Of a stretch of DNA of 64,000 nt, positions 45,501-52,666 are shown piece by piece. Numbering within the stretch: the first letter of the stretch is position 1; each line of letters begins with the position of its first letter. Position numbers and translations under genes: made by a program. The notes below the pieces were generated by a model that was not told the origin of the DNA, ran no database searches, and worked only from the letters and a program-made list of their open reading frames with translations. This stretch comes from Mucilaginibacter ginsenosidivorax (GTDB lineage Bacteria; Bacteroidota; Bacteroidia; Sphingobacteriales; Sphingobacteriaceae): assembly GCF_007971525.1 (NCBI RefSeq), contig NZ_CP042437.1:5518001-5582000 (forward strand), written 5' to 3'.

Positions 45501-45853
45501 CGCCTACCCATACAAATGCCAAAGCACCTATCCAGGAAATTGATGGCTCATTTAGTACCAACACCGTACCCAACTCTTATTATGTAGAAAACGGCTCGTA
45601 CCTGCGTTTAAAAAACCTGCAGATAGGTTACAAGTTTGCACCTAACCTGATCAAATCAATTGGCTTAAGCAGCGCCCGTGTTTACTTATCAGGAGCTAAT
45701 TTAATTACCATAACCAAGTACTCTGGCGTTGACCCCGAGATTGTGGGCGGCGGTACAACCAGTAACACCAACAGCAGTACCAACTTTGGTGTTGATAGGG
45801 GTAACTACTCGCCAAGCCGTACTTATTTATTAGGTGTACAAGTTAAATTTTAA
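42593..45853 (+). CDS. SusC/RagA-type TonB-linked outer-membrane transporter
   Basis: A 1086-residue transporter. A signal peptide (1-28, ending VVVTAQ) is followed by a carboxypeptidase-regulatory-like domain (about 30-105; GASVRVKGAATGAITDVNG), the SusC signature VVVTGYGSQRKKDLVGAV, and a plug (about 115-235) ending DASSASIYGARAANGVIVIT. A beta-barrel of about 850 residues follows. There is no N-terminal STN domain, so ECF/FecR-type signalling is not expected. The linked SusD is 11 bases downstream. The divergent LytS/LytTR pair is a possible regulator. No glycoside hydrolase is in the operon, so the substrate is unknown. Confidence 0.95.
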   Translation: MFKSLLLKGRFLGVLLCCLVSSVVVTAQTKYKGKVIASDDKLPIIGASVRVKGAATGAITDVNGDFTLSLSPGNTLVISYIGYVTKEITVGTDVNLNITLVAGNNTLNEVVVTGYGSQRKKDLVGAVAVVDIAAANRQPTSSVENQLQGQAAGVTVIASGQPGENPSVKIRGANTFGNNQPLYVVDGVPTTNVSDINPNDVASMQVLKDASSASIYGARAANGVIVITTKKGTGKVSVSYDAYYGTQVPKGGNVFNLLNPQEMTSLRTLAIQNTAALKGIPVDLSSNLYGPNGNVLPDYISAGSTGPYGVHDGDPAVDPSKYNVNPFYTSGDPSGFYRITKANKAGTDWYHEIFKSAPIQSHNLALSGSSDLATYLFSMNYYNQKGTLIDTYDKRYTVRANTSFNVSKHIRVGENLSYSVTENPLINENDEGSGIGMAFREQPIIPVYDIAGNYAGSNTANLGNARNPVAVQQRTGNNYGAYNRLFGNAFAEVDFLKYFTLRTQFGGEYYSDYNHSFTYPEYENSENNTTNSYSENSFNGYNYTWTNTLTYHQTIRKHDIKLLVGTENYKNRYETLGATNTGYFTFDKNYTTITTGTGTPTAYSTIERDKLQSLIARLDYTFNDEFLLNATLRRDGSSRFLTYQYGWFPAVSAGWRISQESFLKKATWINDLKIRGGYGVMGNQINVDPSNAFTTFGAIKTNSYYDIAGTSTSTVAGFTQTRIGNPDAKWELDKNLNIGFDGSFFNQKWDISADYYKKIITGLLFNPNLPGTAGSATAPYSNVGAMNNTGLDIAIGTHQTLGHDLKMNASLTFTTYHNVIKAVTVGQPYFDQNSGRFNGSSIIRNQVGGPVGGFFGYKTDGFWNSQAEIDAANAKAGGTYQTDAAVGRFKYADINGDGKVDAKDRTLLGNPNPKFTGGFNLDFTYKNFDLNMFWYGSYGNKIWNDVRWWTDFYANFAGAKSKTALYDSWTPTHTNAKAPIQEIDGSFSTNTVPNSYYVENGSYLRLKNLQIGYKFAPNLIKSIGLSSARVYLSGANLITITKYSGVDPEIVGGGTTSNTNSSTNFGVDRGNYSPSRTYLLGVQVKF

Positions 45854-45864
45854 TTAAAGATTTT

Positions 45865-47640
45865 ATGAAAAATATCATACGTTTATCAGTTTGTACTTTA
45901 GTTATAGCTGGTATAGTTCAAAGTTCATGCAAAAAGTCGTCTCTTGACCAGCCTGCGTTGGGCGCGTTAAGTACGGCGCAAATAACAACGGCGGCAGGTG
46001 TAGATGGCCTTTTGATTGGCGCATATTCGGCGCTCGATGGCCAAAAAGGCAGCAACGTTGCTTTTGGCGGCGGCAACCCCTGGGAGTCATCACCCGATAA
46101 CTGGATATATGGCAGCGTGGCCGGCGGCGACGCTCACAAAGGCAGCTCCGGTATCGATCAGCCTGCTATCAACTCTATAGCAACATTTACAGTTGATGCC
46201 AGTAACGGCTTTTTAAATACCAAATGGATTGCCGATTATGAAGGTGTAACAAGGGCAAATAATGTGTTAAAAGCAGTAGCAGCGGTTGCAAGTATATCTG
46301 CCGCCGATAAAGCAAATATTATTGGCCAGGCCAGGTTTTTACGCGGTCATTATTATTTCGACCTGAAAAAGATGTTTGGCAACGTGCCTTATATTGATGA
46401 AACCACAACCAATTTTGTGCAGCCCAATACCGCCGATATATGGCCAAAAATAGTTGCCGATTTTGCATTTGCCTATGCAAACTTACCGGCAACGCAAACA
46501 CAGGTTGGCAGGGTAAATAAATGGGCAGCGGGTGCCTACCTGGCTAAAACCTACCTGTACCAAAAAGATTATACCAATGCCGATAAAACATTTACCGAAG
46601 TTATTACCGGCGGAACAAACTCGGCAGGTGTTGCTTATGGTTTAACCGATAATTACGAGGATAACTTTAACGCATCAACCAAAAACAATAAGGAAACTGT
46701 TTTTGCTATTCAACAAGCTGCAAATGATGGTACCGGCACTATCAGTGAAGCCAATAACGGCGATATGCTGAACTACCCGTACAACAGCCCTTTCGGATGC
46801 TGCGGATTTTTTCAGCCTACCGAAGATCTGGCTAACTCGTTCCGTACCGATGCTACCGGCTTACCTTATTTAGACGACTACAACAGTCACGCTGTAGTTA
46901 ACGACCAGGGTATTGCATCAACAGCAGCCTTTACACTTGATGCCGGTAACCTTGACCCACGTTTAGACTGGACAGTTGGCCGCCGCGGTATTCCGTATCT
47001 GGATTGGGGCAATCACCCAGGCCAAAACTGGATCCGTGAGCAAAGTTCGGCAGGCCCGTACTCGCCTAAAAAGAATGTTTATTACCAGGCTACCAAGGGT
47101 ACCCTTGGCGATAGCCATACCTGGGCACCGGGCAATGCAAACCAGGTTAATATTATCCGCTTTGCCGATGTATTGCTCATGGCGGCCGAAGCCAAAGCAC
47201 AACTGGGCACTGGCGATTTAGGTTTATCATATGTAAACCAGGTACGTGCAAGGGCTGCTAAACCGGCAAGTATGGTGTATACTTATAAAGATGCGGCTAA
47301 CCCAATGGGCGGCTATACTACCACACCGGCTGCAAAGTATGTAGTAAACCAATATCCTGCCGGTTACTTTACGAGCAAAGATTTGGCATTAAAAGCTATT
47401 TATTTTGAACGGAAGCTGGAGTTAGGCATGGAAGGCCATCGCTTTTTTGACATCGTGCGTTGGGGTACAGCACAGCAATCACTGGCAACCTATTTTGGCT
47501 ACGATGGTAAAAACATAACCGACGTTACCGGCGCGCATTTTACAGTTGGTAAAAACGAGGTTTATCCAATTCCGCAGGCACAGATTGACCTGGAATCAAC
47601 CGGATCATCATCTGCGTTGAAACAAAATCCCGGTTATTAA
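45865..47640 (+). CDS. SusD/RagB-type surface lipoprotein
   Basis: A 591-residue lipoprotein with Cys22 after the QSSC motif. It has the SusD layout of an N-terminal segment, TPR-like helices and a C-terminal ligand region with AEAKAQLG and the ERKLELGMEGHRFFDIVRWG stretch (split here) typical of RagB/SusD. It forms the lid on the SusC barrel and binds the ligand. It lies 11 bases after susC and is followed by an intrinsic terminator, ending this two-gene operon. Confidence 0.95.
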   Translation: MKNIIRLSVCTLVIAGIVQSSCKKSSLDQPALGALSTAQITTAAGVDGLLIGAYSALDGQKGSNVAFGGGNPWESSPDNWIYGSVAGGDAHKGSSGIDQPAINSIATFTVDASNGFLNTKWIADYEGVTRANNVLKAVAAVASISAADKANIIGQARFLRGHYYFDLKKMFGNVPYIDETTTNFVQPNTADIWPKIVADFAFAYANLPATQTQVGRVNKWAAGAYLAKTYLYQKDYTNADKTFTEVITGGTNSAGVAYGLTDNYEDNFNASTKNNKETVFAIQQAANDGTGTISEANNGDMLNYPYNSPFGCCGFFQPTEDLANSFRTDATGLPYLDDYNSHAVVNDQGIASTAAFTLDAGNLDPRLDWTVGRRGIPYLDWGNHPGQNWIREQSSAGPYSPKKNVYYQATKGTLGDSHTWAPGNANQVNIIRFADVLLMAAEAKAQLGTGDLGLSYVNQVRARAAKPASMVYTYKDAANPMGGYTTTPAAKYVVNQYPAGYFTSKDLALKAIYFERKLELGMEGHRFFDIVRWGTAQQSLATYFGYDGKNITDVTGAHFTVGKNEVYPIPQAQIDLESTGSSSALKQNPGY

Positions 47641-47663
47641 TATTGTTTATTTTTGATAAAACG

Positions 47664-47692
47664 AAAAGAGGTGGCATTAGCTGCCTCTTTTT
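47664..47692 (+). terminator. Intrinsic terminator of the first susCD operon
   Basis: The stem aaagaggtggc...gctgcctcttt with a short loop is followed by TTT, 24 bases after the susD stop. Confidence 0.8.
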
Positions 47693-47852
47693 GTGTGTAA
47701 AAAATATAGCTACTGTTAAGTTCATAGTACTAAGTCTTACGTCTTAAGTCAAAAGCAAAATTTATTCTTTCTTGACTTAGTATCTGTCTAAGTTTGTTTT
47801 GCTAACGTTTTTATGCTTCTAATGAAGGGACAACAACATATTTCGCATAGCG

Positions 47853-48035
47853 TCTACGACTCACCCGGTCGAGGCTACGCCCGACCACCCTCTCTTCGGC
47901 TTCGCCGGAAAGAGGGTTTTGAAATTATAATTTAATAAATAACTGATTGTCAAATAATTAATAATAATAAACCCTCTTTCCACCGCAGGTGAAGAGAGGG
48001 TGGCCCAGCGCAGCGTCGGCCGGGTGAGTCGTAGC
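47853..48035. repeat. Long palindrome with side hairpins, copy 2
   Basis: Same family as 39714-39897: outer ctacgactcacccgg, internal ccaccctctcttc, side hairpins cggcttcgccg and caccgcaggtg, and inner aaagagggttt are kept. The outer side hairpin differs: ggtcg...cgacc on the left and ggcc...ggcc on the right, yet each still pairs within its own arm. Both copies share the flank agccagcgttcaaa. The centre is AT-rich. Confidence 0.88.
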
Positions 48036-48213
48036 CAGCGTTCAAACAAATGTTTATGTAAATTCCAATACTTGATGTATGAGTACGAAGCAATAACGAC
48101 CTGTTTTTTATTTTTAGACAGCCTCTTAGAACTTAAGACTTTCGACTAAAGACAATCCGTCGTTACTCGATTAACCTAACACTACATTCATCACCAAACT
48201 TTAGCAGCCAGTT

Positions 48214-49761
48214 ATGAGGTTTAGCAAACATTACATTTTAACATCAACCTTATTTTTATTTACAGCAGTTGTTTGCGTGGTCTCTGTTAATTGTAACAGT
48301 CCCCAACCACAGGTGGTTGCAACAGATGGGAAAAGCTTATCTGTTGCCTATTGCAAAAGCTGCCATCAGTATCCCGAACCACGGCTGCTTGACCAGGAAA
48401 CCTGGACGAAACATGTGCTGCCCGCAATGGCCCCCCGTTTGGGCATAAAAGTTTATGCAGATGACCAATACGTGAACGACCTGGAGGCAAAATCGGCAGT
48501 ATCTTATGATGATTGGTTGAAAATTGTTGATTACTATACCAGGGCATCACCAAAGAAATTGATACCCGCAAGGGTTCCTGTTGCCCCGTTAAAAGATTGG
48601 AGCAATTTTAGTTTGATAAAACCTGCCCACGATGTGCCTTTAGCAACAACTACCATGGTGGCATTTGATACCACCGGGCGGCGTATTTATACAAGCGACC
48701 GGATGAATAGCAGTATTTTTAGATGGTCCAACCAACTGAAGATGCTATCAGCCGTTAAATACCCTTCGCCTGCGGTTGATGTGCAATTTGGTAAAGATGA
48801 TAAGGGAAACCCGCAGGGCGTTTTTACTTTTATTGGTTCGATGGATGCAGTTGATATAGCCAACGGTTTTGTAAAACAGGTGGATTTAAATTCCATAAAT
48901 GCTCAAAAGGAAATACAGATTGCCGGTAAATTGCCAAGGCCAATTCAATCCGTACCGGCAGATATTGATAAAAATGGTTTGCAGGATTGGGTGGTATGTG
49001 GCTTTGGCCATAATTTGGGCGGCTTGTACTGGTACAAGCAGTTGCAGGGAAATCAGTTTGAAAAACATACCATCAGTACCATGCCCGGTGCCGAGCATGC
49101 CGTTATTGGCGATTTTAACCACGATGGCTGGCCCGATGTGGCTTGCTTATTTGCGCAGGCTGATGAAGGTGTCTGGTTGTTTTTGAATGACCATAAAGGA
49201 GGTTTTACAAGCAGGAACATTTTGAGGTTTCCGCCGATGTATGGCTCAAGCAGTTTTCAGCTGGTTGATTTTAATAACGACGGGCAACCGGATGTTTTAT
49301 ACACCAGCGGCGATAACAGCGACTATTCAAAAATATTGAAACCCTTCCACGGCGTTTACATATACCTTAACCAGGGGAATTTTAAATTTAAGCAAGCCTA
49401 TTTTTACCCCGTGAACGGAGCCACTAAAGCTGTAGCTGCCGATTTTAACGGCGACGGCAGGCTGGACATAGCGCTGATTGCCTTTTTTTCGGACCTGAAG
49501 AAGAACCCCGGTGAAGGTTTTACCTATTTTGAGGAGGACAGCCCCCTGCATTTTATACCCCACAACCTGCCTATATATAACCAGGGGCGCTGGATTTGTA
49601 TGGATGTTAATGATTATAATGGCGATGGAAGTCCGGATATTATTTTAGGCAACTTTTCAATGGGCTTTATTAATGATGACAGTATAAAGCCCGGCTGGAA
49701 TACCCACACGCCATTTGTGATATTAAAAAACAATAATAAATTTTTAAGTAAGAAGCGCTGA
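48214..49761 (+). CDS. Lipoprotein with c-type haem motif and FG-GAP/VCBS repeats
   Basis: A 515-residue exported protein with likely lipidation at Cys27 (VSVNC). A mono-haem cytochrome c-like domain follows, with CKSCH at 47-51 and Met72 in LPAMAPRLG as possible axial ligand. Residues about 130-500 form a beta-propeller-like region with at least four Asp-rich repeats, DFNHDGWPDV, DFNNDGQPDV, DFNGDGRLDI and DYNGDGSPDI, typical calcium-binding FG-GAP/VCBS units. The combination suggests a surface protein that binds a ligand and moves an electron. It lies downstream of a terminated susCD operon, so it is a separate unit. Confidence 0.83.
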   Translation: MRFSKHYILTSTLFLFTAVVCVVSVNCNSPQPQVVATDGKSLSVAYCKSCHQYPEPRLLDQETWTKHVLPAMAPRLGIKVYADDQYVNDLEAKSAVSYDDWLKIVDYYTRASPKKLIPARVPVAPLKDWSNFSLIKPAHDVPLATTTMVAFDTTGRRIYTSDRMNSSIFRWSNQLKMLSAVKYPSPAVDVQFGKDDKGNPQGVFTFIGSMDAVDIANGFVKQVDLNSINAQKEIQIAGKLPRPIQSVPADIDKNGLQDWVVCGFGHNLGGLYWYKQLQGNQFEKHTISTMPGAEHAVIGDFNHDGWPDVACLFAQADEGVWLFLNDHKGGFTSRNILRFPPMYGSSSFQLVDFNNDGQPDVLYTSGDNSDYSKILKPFHGVYIYLNQGNFKFKQAYFYPVNGATKAVAADFNGDGRLDIALIAFFSDLKKNPGEGFTYFEEDSPLHFIPHNLPIYNQGRWICMDVNDYNGDGSPDIILGNFSMGFINDDSIKPGWNTHTPFVILKNNNKFLSKKR

Positions 49762-50051
49762 AGTTAAAAAAGGAGGCATTGTGAGTATCCATCAGGTAAA
49801 ACCTGAAAAACGGGGATGACGTGCAATGGATATCATTAAATAAATGTTCTAAGCTACCGTCATTGCGAGGTACGAAGCAATCCCGAACTATGTGGGACTT
49901 AGCATGTCGGGGATTGCTTCGTGCCTCGCAATGACGGATATTTTACGTTGATAGTCAATTGCTTATAAATGATTCGTGCCGCGCAATAACGGTCATGAGG
50001 GCGGTTAGGTATACATACAGGTCATTACTGTTTTTTTGCTGTGGTTGATTC
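49762..50051. repeat. Palindromic repeat with 27-bp arms and flanking gap
   Basis: Arms at 49857-49883 and 49911-49937 are reverse complements with one mismatch in 27 (ccgtcattgcgagg-acgaagcaatcc). This is a common Bacteroidetes intergenic palindrome. It lies between convergent genes. The rest of the interval shows nothing else. Confidence 0.88.
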
Positions 50052-50738
50052 TTAAACAGCTTCAATCACCCTAACCCCATTCTCCCCGGCAATAATAGCT
50101 TTGGTAGCCATAGCATAAAACAAAGAATGCTCAACAATACCCGGTATCATTTTTACCTTAATGTTTAACTCATCAAGCGGTAAAAGCTCCGCAAAAAATA
50201 CATCAACCAGCATGTTACCGTTATCTGATATAACCGCGCCATCCTTTTGGTTGCTTATACGTTGATTAATTTGGGCATCCGGAAAATCTGCGGCCAGGCG
50301 TTTTAATACGATTTGTAGAGCGGCGGGTAAAACTTCAATAACCAGGGGGTAGGTAGTATCCAGCTTATCTGTATATTTTCCCGCATCGCCAATCAGCATA
50401 AATTCATCAGCCATTGATGCCAGGATCTTTTCGGTAGTGTGGATGCCGCCGCCGCTTTTCAGGGCGTTCAGTTGTTTATCAAACTGGTCGCATCCATCAA
50501 AATAAATATCAAGTCGGCTTAACAGTGCCGGCGCCATTACCCTTAACCCGTTTTTGGCAAGCATGGCTGTAGTTTTAAAAGACGACGATGTGAAGGTAAC
50601 CGATGTTGCAAGTTCATCATCTGCAGCTGCCAGGGTAACCAGGTGGGCAATGGTGCTGCCGGTCCCTAAACCTATGATTTGGTGTGGTTTAATAAATTTT
50701 ACGGCTGCTTTTGCCGCCTCGAGTTTTAAATCGTTCAT
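50052..50738 (-). CDS. rpiA: Ribose-5-phosphate isomerase A
   Basis: Interconverts ribose 5-phosphate and ribulose 5-phosphate in the pentose phosphate pathway. Of 228 residues, GLGTGSTIAHLV (19-30) binds phosphate, FDGCDQFDKQLNALKSGGG (about 75-93) matches the catalytic DGADE region, and the Lys in LKSGGG and Glu in TTEKI are kept. The usual GADE is GCDQ here, so the second acidic position is Gln, a change found in some Bacteroidetes homologues. The gene is monocistronic. Confidence 0.88.
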   Translation of the reverse strand: MNDLKLEAAKAAVKFIKPHQIIGLGTGSTIAHLVTLAAADDELATSVTFTSSSFKTTAMLAKNGLRVMAPALLSRLDIYFDGCDQFDKQLNALKSGGGIHTTEKILASMADEFMLIGDAGKYTDKLDTTYPLVIEVLPAALQIVLKRLAADFPDAQINQRISNQKDGAVISDNGNMLVDVFFAELLPLDELNIKVKMIPGIVEHSLFYAMATKAIIAGENGVRVIEAV

Positions 50739-50750
50739 CGCAAAAAAAGA

Positions 50751-50886
50751 AGAGTCAAGAATTAAGAATCAGGAATCAAGATTGAAAACAATAATAGCAT
50801 AATTTATACTTAATTTTAACAATTAAACTTTAAGTAAAATCGCAAACTTTTGTCTTTATTTGATATTTTGCGCTTATCTTGACTCT
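50751..50886. repeat. Short inverted repeat between rpiA and the ECF sigma gene
   Basis: agagtcaaga (50751-50760) and tcttgactct (50877-50886) are perfect 10-bp inverse repeats, with similar partial units (aagaatcaggaatcaaga) inside. It sits in the divergent promoter region. Confidence 0.6.
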
Positions 50887-50955
50887 TGTATCTTAATATA
50901 TCCTTAAATTTAAATTAATATCATTGGCGTTACTTTACCCCTATAAAAAAGGCTT

Positions 50956-51564
50956 GTGAAACTGTACTCGGATGCTCAACTTTTATTGGAACTGCAAAGC
51001 GGGAATGACTGTGCATTTCAGGAAATTTATGAGCGTTACGCCGATAAACTGATAGCATTTGCCTTTAAAAAAACGCAGAATGAAGATGAGGCGATGGATA
51101 TGGTGCAGGAACTCTTCCTATCGGTATGGAAAAACCGCTACACCATACAGGTAAACGGCCCGCTGGAGGCTTACCTAATTGTTTCGGTAAATTACATGGC
51201 CTACAAGTGGTTCAAAAAGCAAAGTAAACAACCACAATCATTAAATGATTTTATGGAGTTGCCGGATATGGCCGAGGACAGTACCGCCCAAAAATTGTCA
51301 TTTGCCGAACTCAGCTTTTTAATAAACCGCGAAATTGCCGATATGCCCGAGAAAATGCGCCAGGTTTACCTGTGCAGCCGCGAACAGGATATGAACGGGC
51401 AGCAAATAGCTGCAGAATTAGGTATATCGCACCAAACCGTGCGTAACCAGATTAGCAGTGCCCTGGGCCGGTTAAAAAAAACGGTTCATCATTATTATAA
51501 CGTCATCCCGCCCGATAACCTGAGCGAATTTTTGCTGCTGATAATTTTTTTAAGGTTGTTATAG
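50956..51564 (+). CDS. ECF RNA polymerase sigma factor
   Basis: A 202-residue ECF sigma of the Bacteroidetes type. Sigma-2 (about 12-80) includes FQEIYERYADKLIAFAF and DMVQELFLSVWKNR. Sigma-4 (about 130-185) includes MPEKMRQVYLCSRE and IAAELGISHQTVRNQISSALG. Translation begins at a GTG (50956); no ATG is available upstream in frame. It is followed 46 bases later by a FecR-type anti-sigma gene and then a SusC with STN domain, the classical trans-envelope signalling layout. Confidence 0.95.
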   Translation: MKLYSDAQLLLELQSGNDCAFQEIYERYADKLIAFAFKKTQNEDEAMDMVQELFLSVWKNRYTIQVNGPLEAYLIVSVNYMAYKWFKKQSKQPQSLNDFMELPDMAEDSTAQKLSFAELSFLINREIADMPEKMRQVYLCSREQDMNGQQIAAELGISHQTVRNQISSALGRLKKTVHHYYNVIPPDNLSEFLLLIIFLRLL

Positions 51565-51610
51565 TACATCTCCCTTCCTGCTGTCACTTGGTAAGTATAA
51601 AGGCTTATAA

Positions 51611-52555
51611 GTGAAAGAAAAGGAAATCAAAAAACTACTTGACAAATTTAACGAAGGCAAATGTACCGACGAAGAATTGGCGTATTTGCAAATGTTGATG
51701 CAGGATTTAAACCGCCGGCAGGATGCGCCGCAACCGGTGGGGCATTTAAAGCAGGCCCTTTGGGAAAAAATACAAGCGCAAACCATTAACCAGCCCCGCA
51801 TAACCAGGTTAAACACCGCCTGGTTAAAAGTAGCCGCTGTTGTTTTAATTTCCCTTTTTGCGGGCATTTTGGGTTACCGCATGTTTACAGGCCCTAAACC
51901 TGCAGAGGTAATTGCCTACCAGGTGATCACCACGCCTAAAGGGCAAATGAAAAAAGTACTACTGCCCGATAATACCCTTGTGCAATTAAACGCAGGCAGC
52001 GCCATCAGGTGCCCGGTTAAATTCGGCGCTGCTGTAAGGGAGGTAACTTTGCTGAACGGCGAAGCCTTTTTTGATGTAAAGCACGATGCCACAAAACCTT
52101 TCCTGGTTCATACAGCTGGCGTTACCACACAGGTGTTGGGTACTTCATTTAATGTTAAATTTTACCGCGAGCTGCCAACCATACAGGTGTTTGTAAACAG
52201 TGGTAAGGTTGAAGTGCATGACAGGCAGCATACTTTAGGTATGTACACACCGCAGCAGCAGGTAACCTACAACAAGCAAAACCAAAATTTTTCAAGACAA
52301 ACCATTATTGGCGACCACGCGCTAAGCTGGATGCATGACGACCTGATTTTAGATAACGTTGAGTTTAAAGAAGTAGCTGTTTATCTGCAAAACAGGTATA
52401 ACGTAAACTTTAATTACACTGGTAAAAGGCTAAGCAGGCAACATTATTCGGTTAGGTTTTCAAATAAGCTAACCATTAACCAGGTGCTTGATATTTTGCA
52501 GTTTATTGATGGCCGTAAATACCGGCTTAACGGGGATGTAGTAACTATTAAATAA
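51611..52555 (+). CDS. FecR-type anti-sigma factor
   Basis: A 314-residue inner-membrane protein that holds the ECF sigma factor until signalled. A cytoplasmic N-terminal segment (1-72) precedes one membrane helix (about 73-92, AAVVLISLFAGILGYRMF). The FecR domain (about 105-205) shows TPKGQMKKVLLPDNTLVQLNAG-type sequence, and the C-terminal DUF4974-like domain ends YRLNGDVVTIK. It also starts at GTG (51611). The periplasmic end is expected to touch the STN domain of the SusC protein encoded next. Confidence 0.95.
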   Translation: MKEKEIKKLLDKFNEGKCTDEELAYLQMLMQDLNRRQDAPQPVGHLKQALWEKIQAQTINQPRITRLNTAWLKVAAVVLISLFAGILGYRMFTGPKPAEVIAYQVITTPKGQMKKVLLPDNTLVQLNAGSAIRCPVKFGAAVREVTLLNGEAFFDVKHDATKPFLVHTAGVTTQVLGTSFNVKFYRELPTIQVFVNSGKVEVHDRQHTLGMYTPQQQVTYNKQNQNFSRQTIIGDHALSWMHDDLILDNVEFKEVAVYLQNRYNVNFNYTGKRLSRQHYSVRFSNKLTINQVLDILQFIDGRKYRLNGDVVTIK

Positions 52556-52666
52556 TAGATATAAAAGAAAACCAATGCCTGCTACTAACAAGCACTGGCT
52601 TATTAAGTGTAACTGCCCAGACTAAACCCAGACAGGCGGTTACTAATCACTTTTAAAAACAAATGT

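Larger units (their letters stand above)
47641..48213. other. Gene-free region after the first susCD operon
   Basis: About 570 bases. Besides the terminator and the palindrome at 47853-48035, it has a weak hairpin TAAGTCAA/TTGACTTA at about 47745-47780 and repeats of aagtcttacgtcttaagtc type, also seen near 48128-48155. No coding frame is convincing. Confidence 0.5.
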
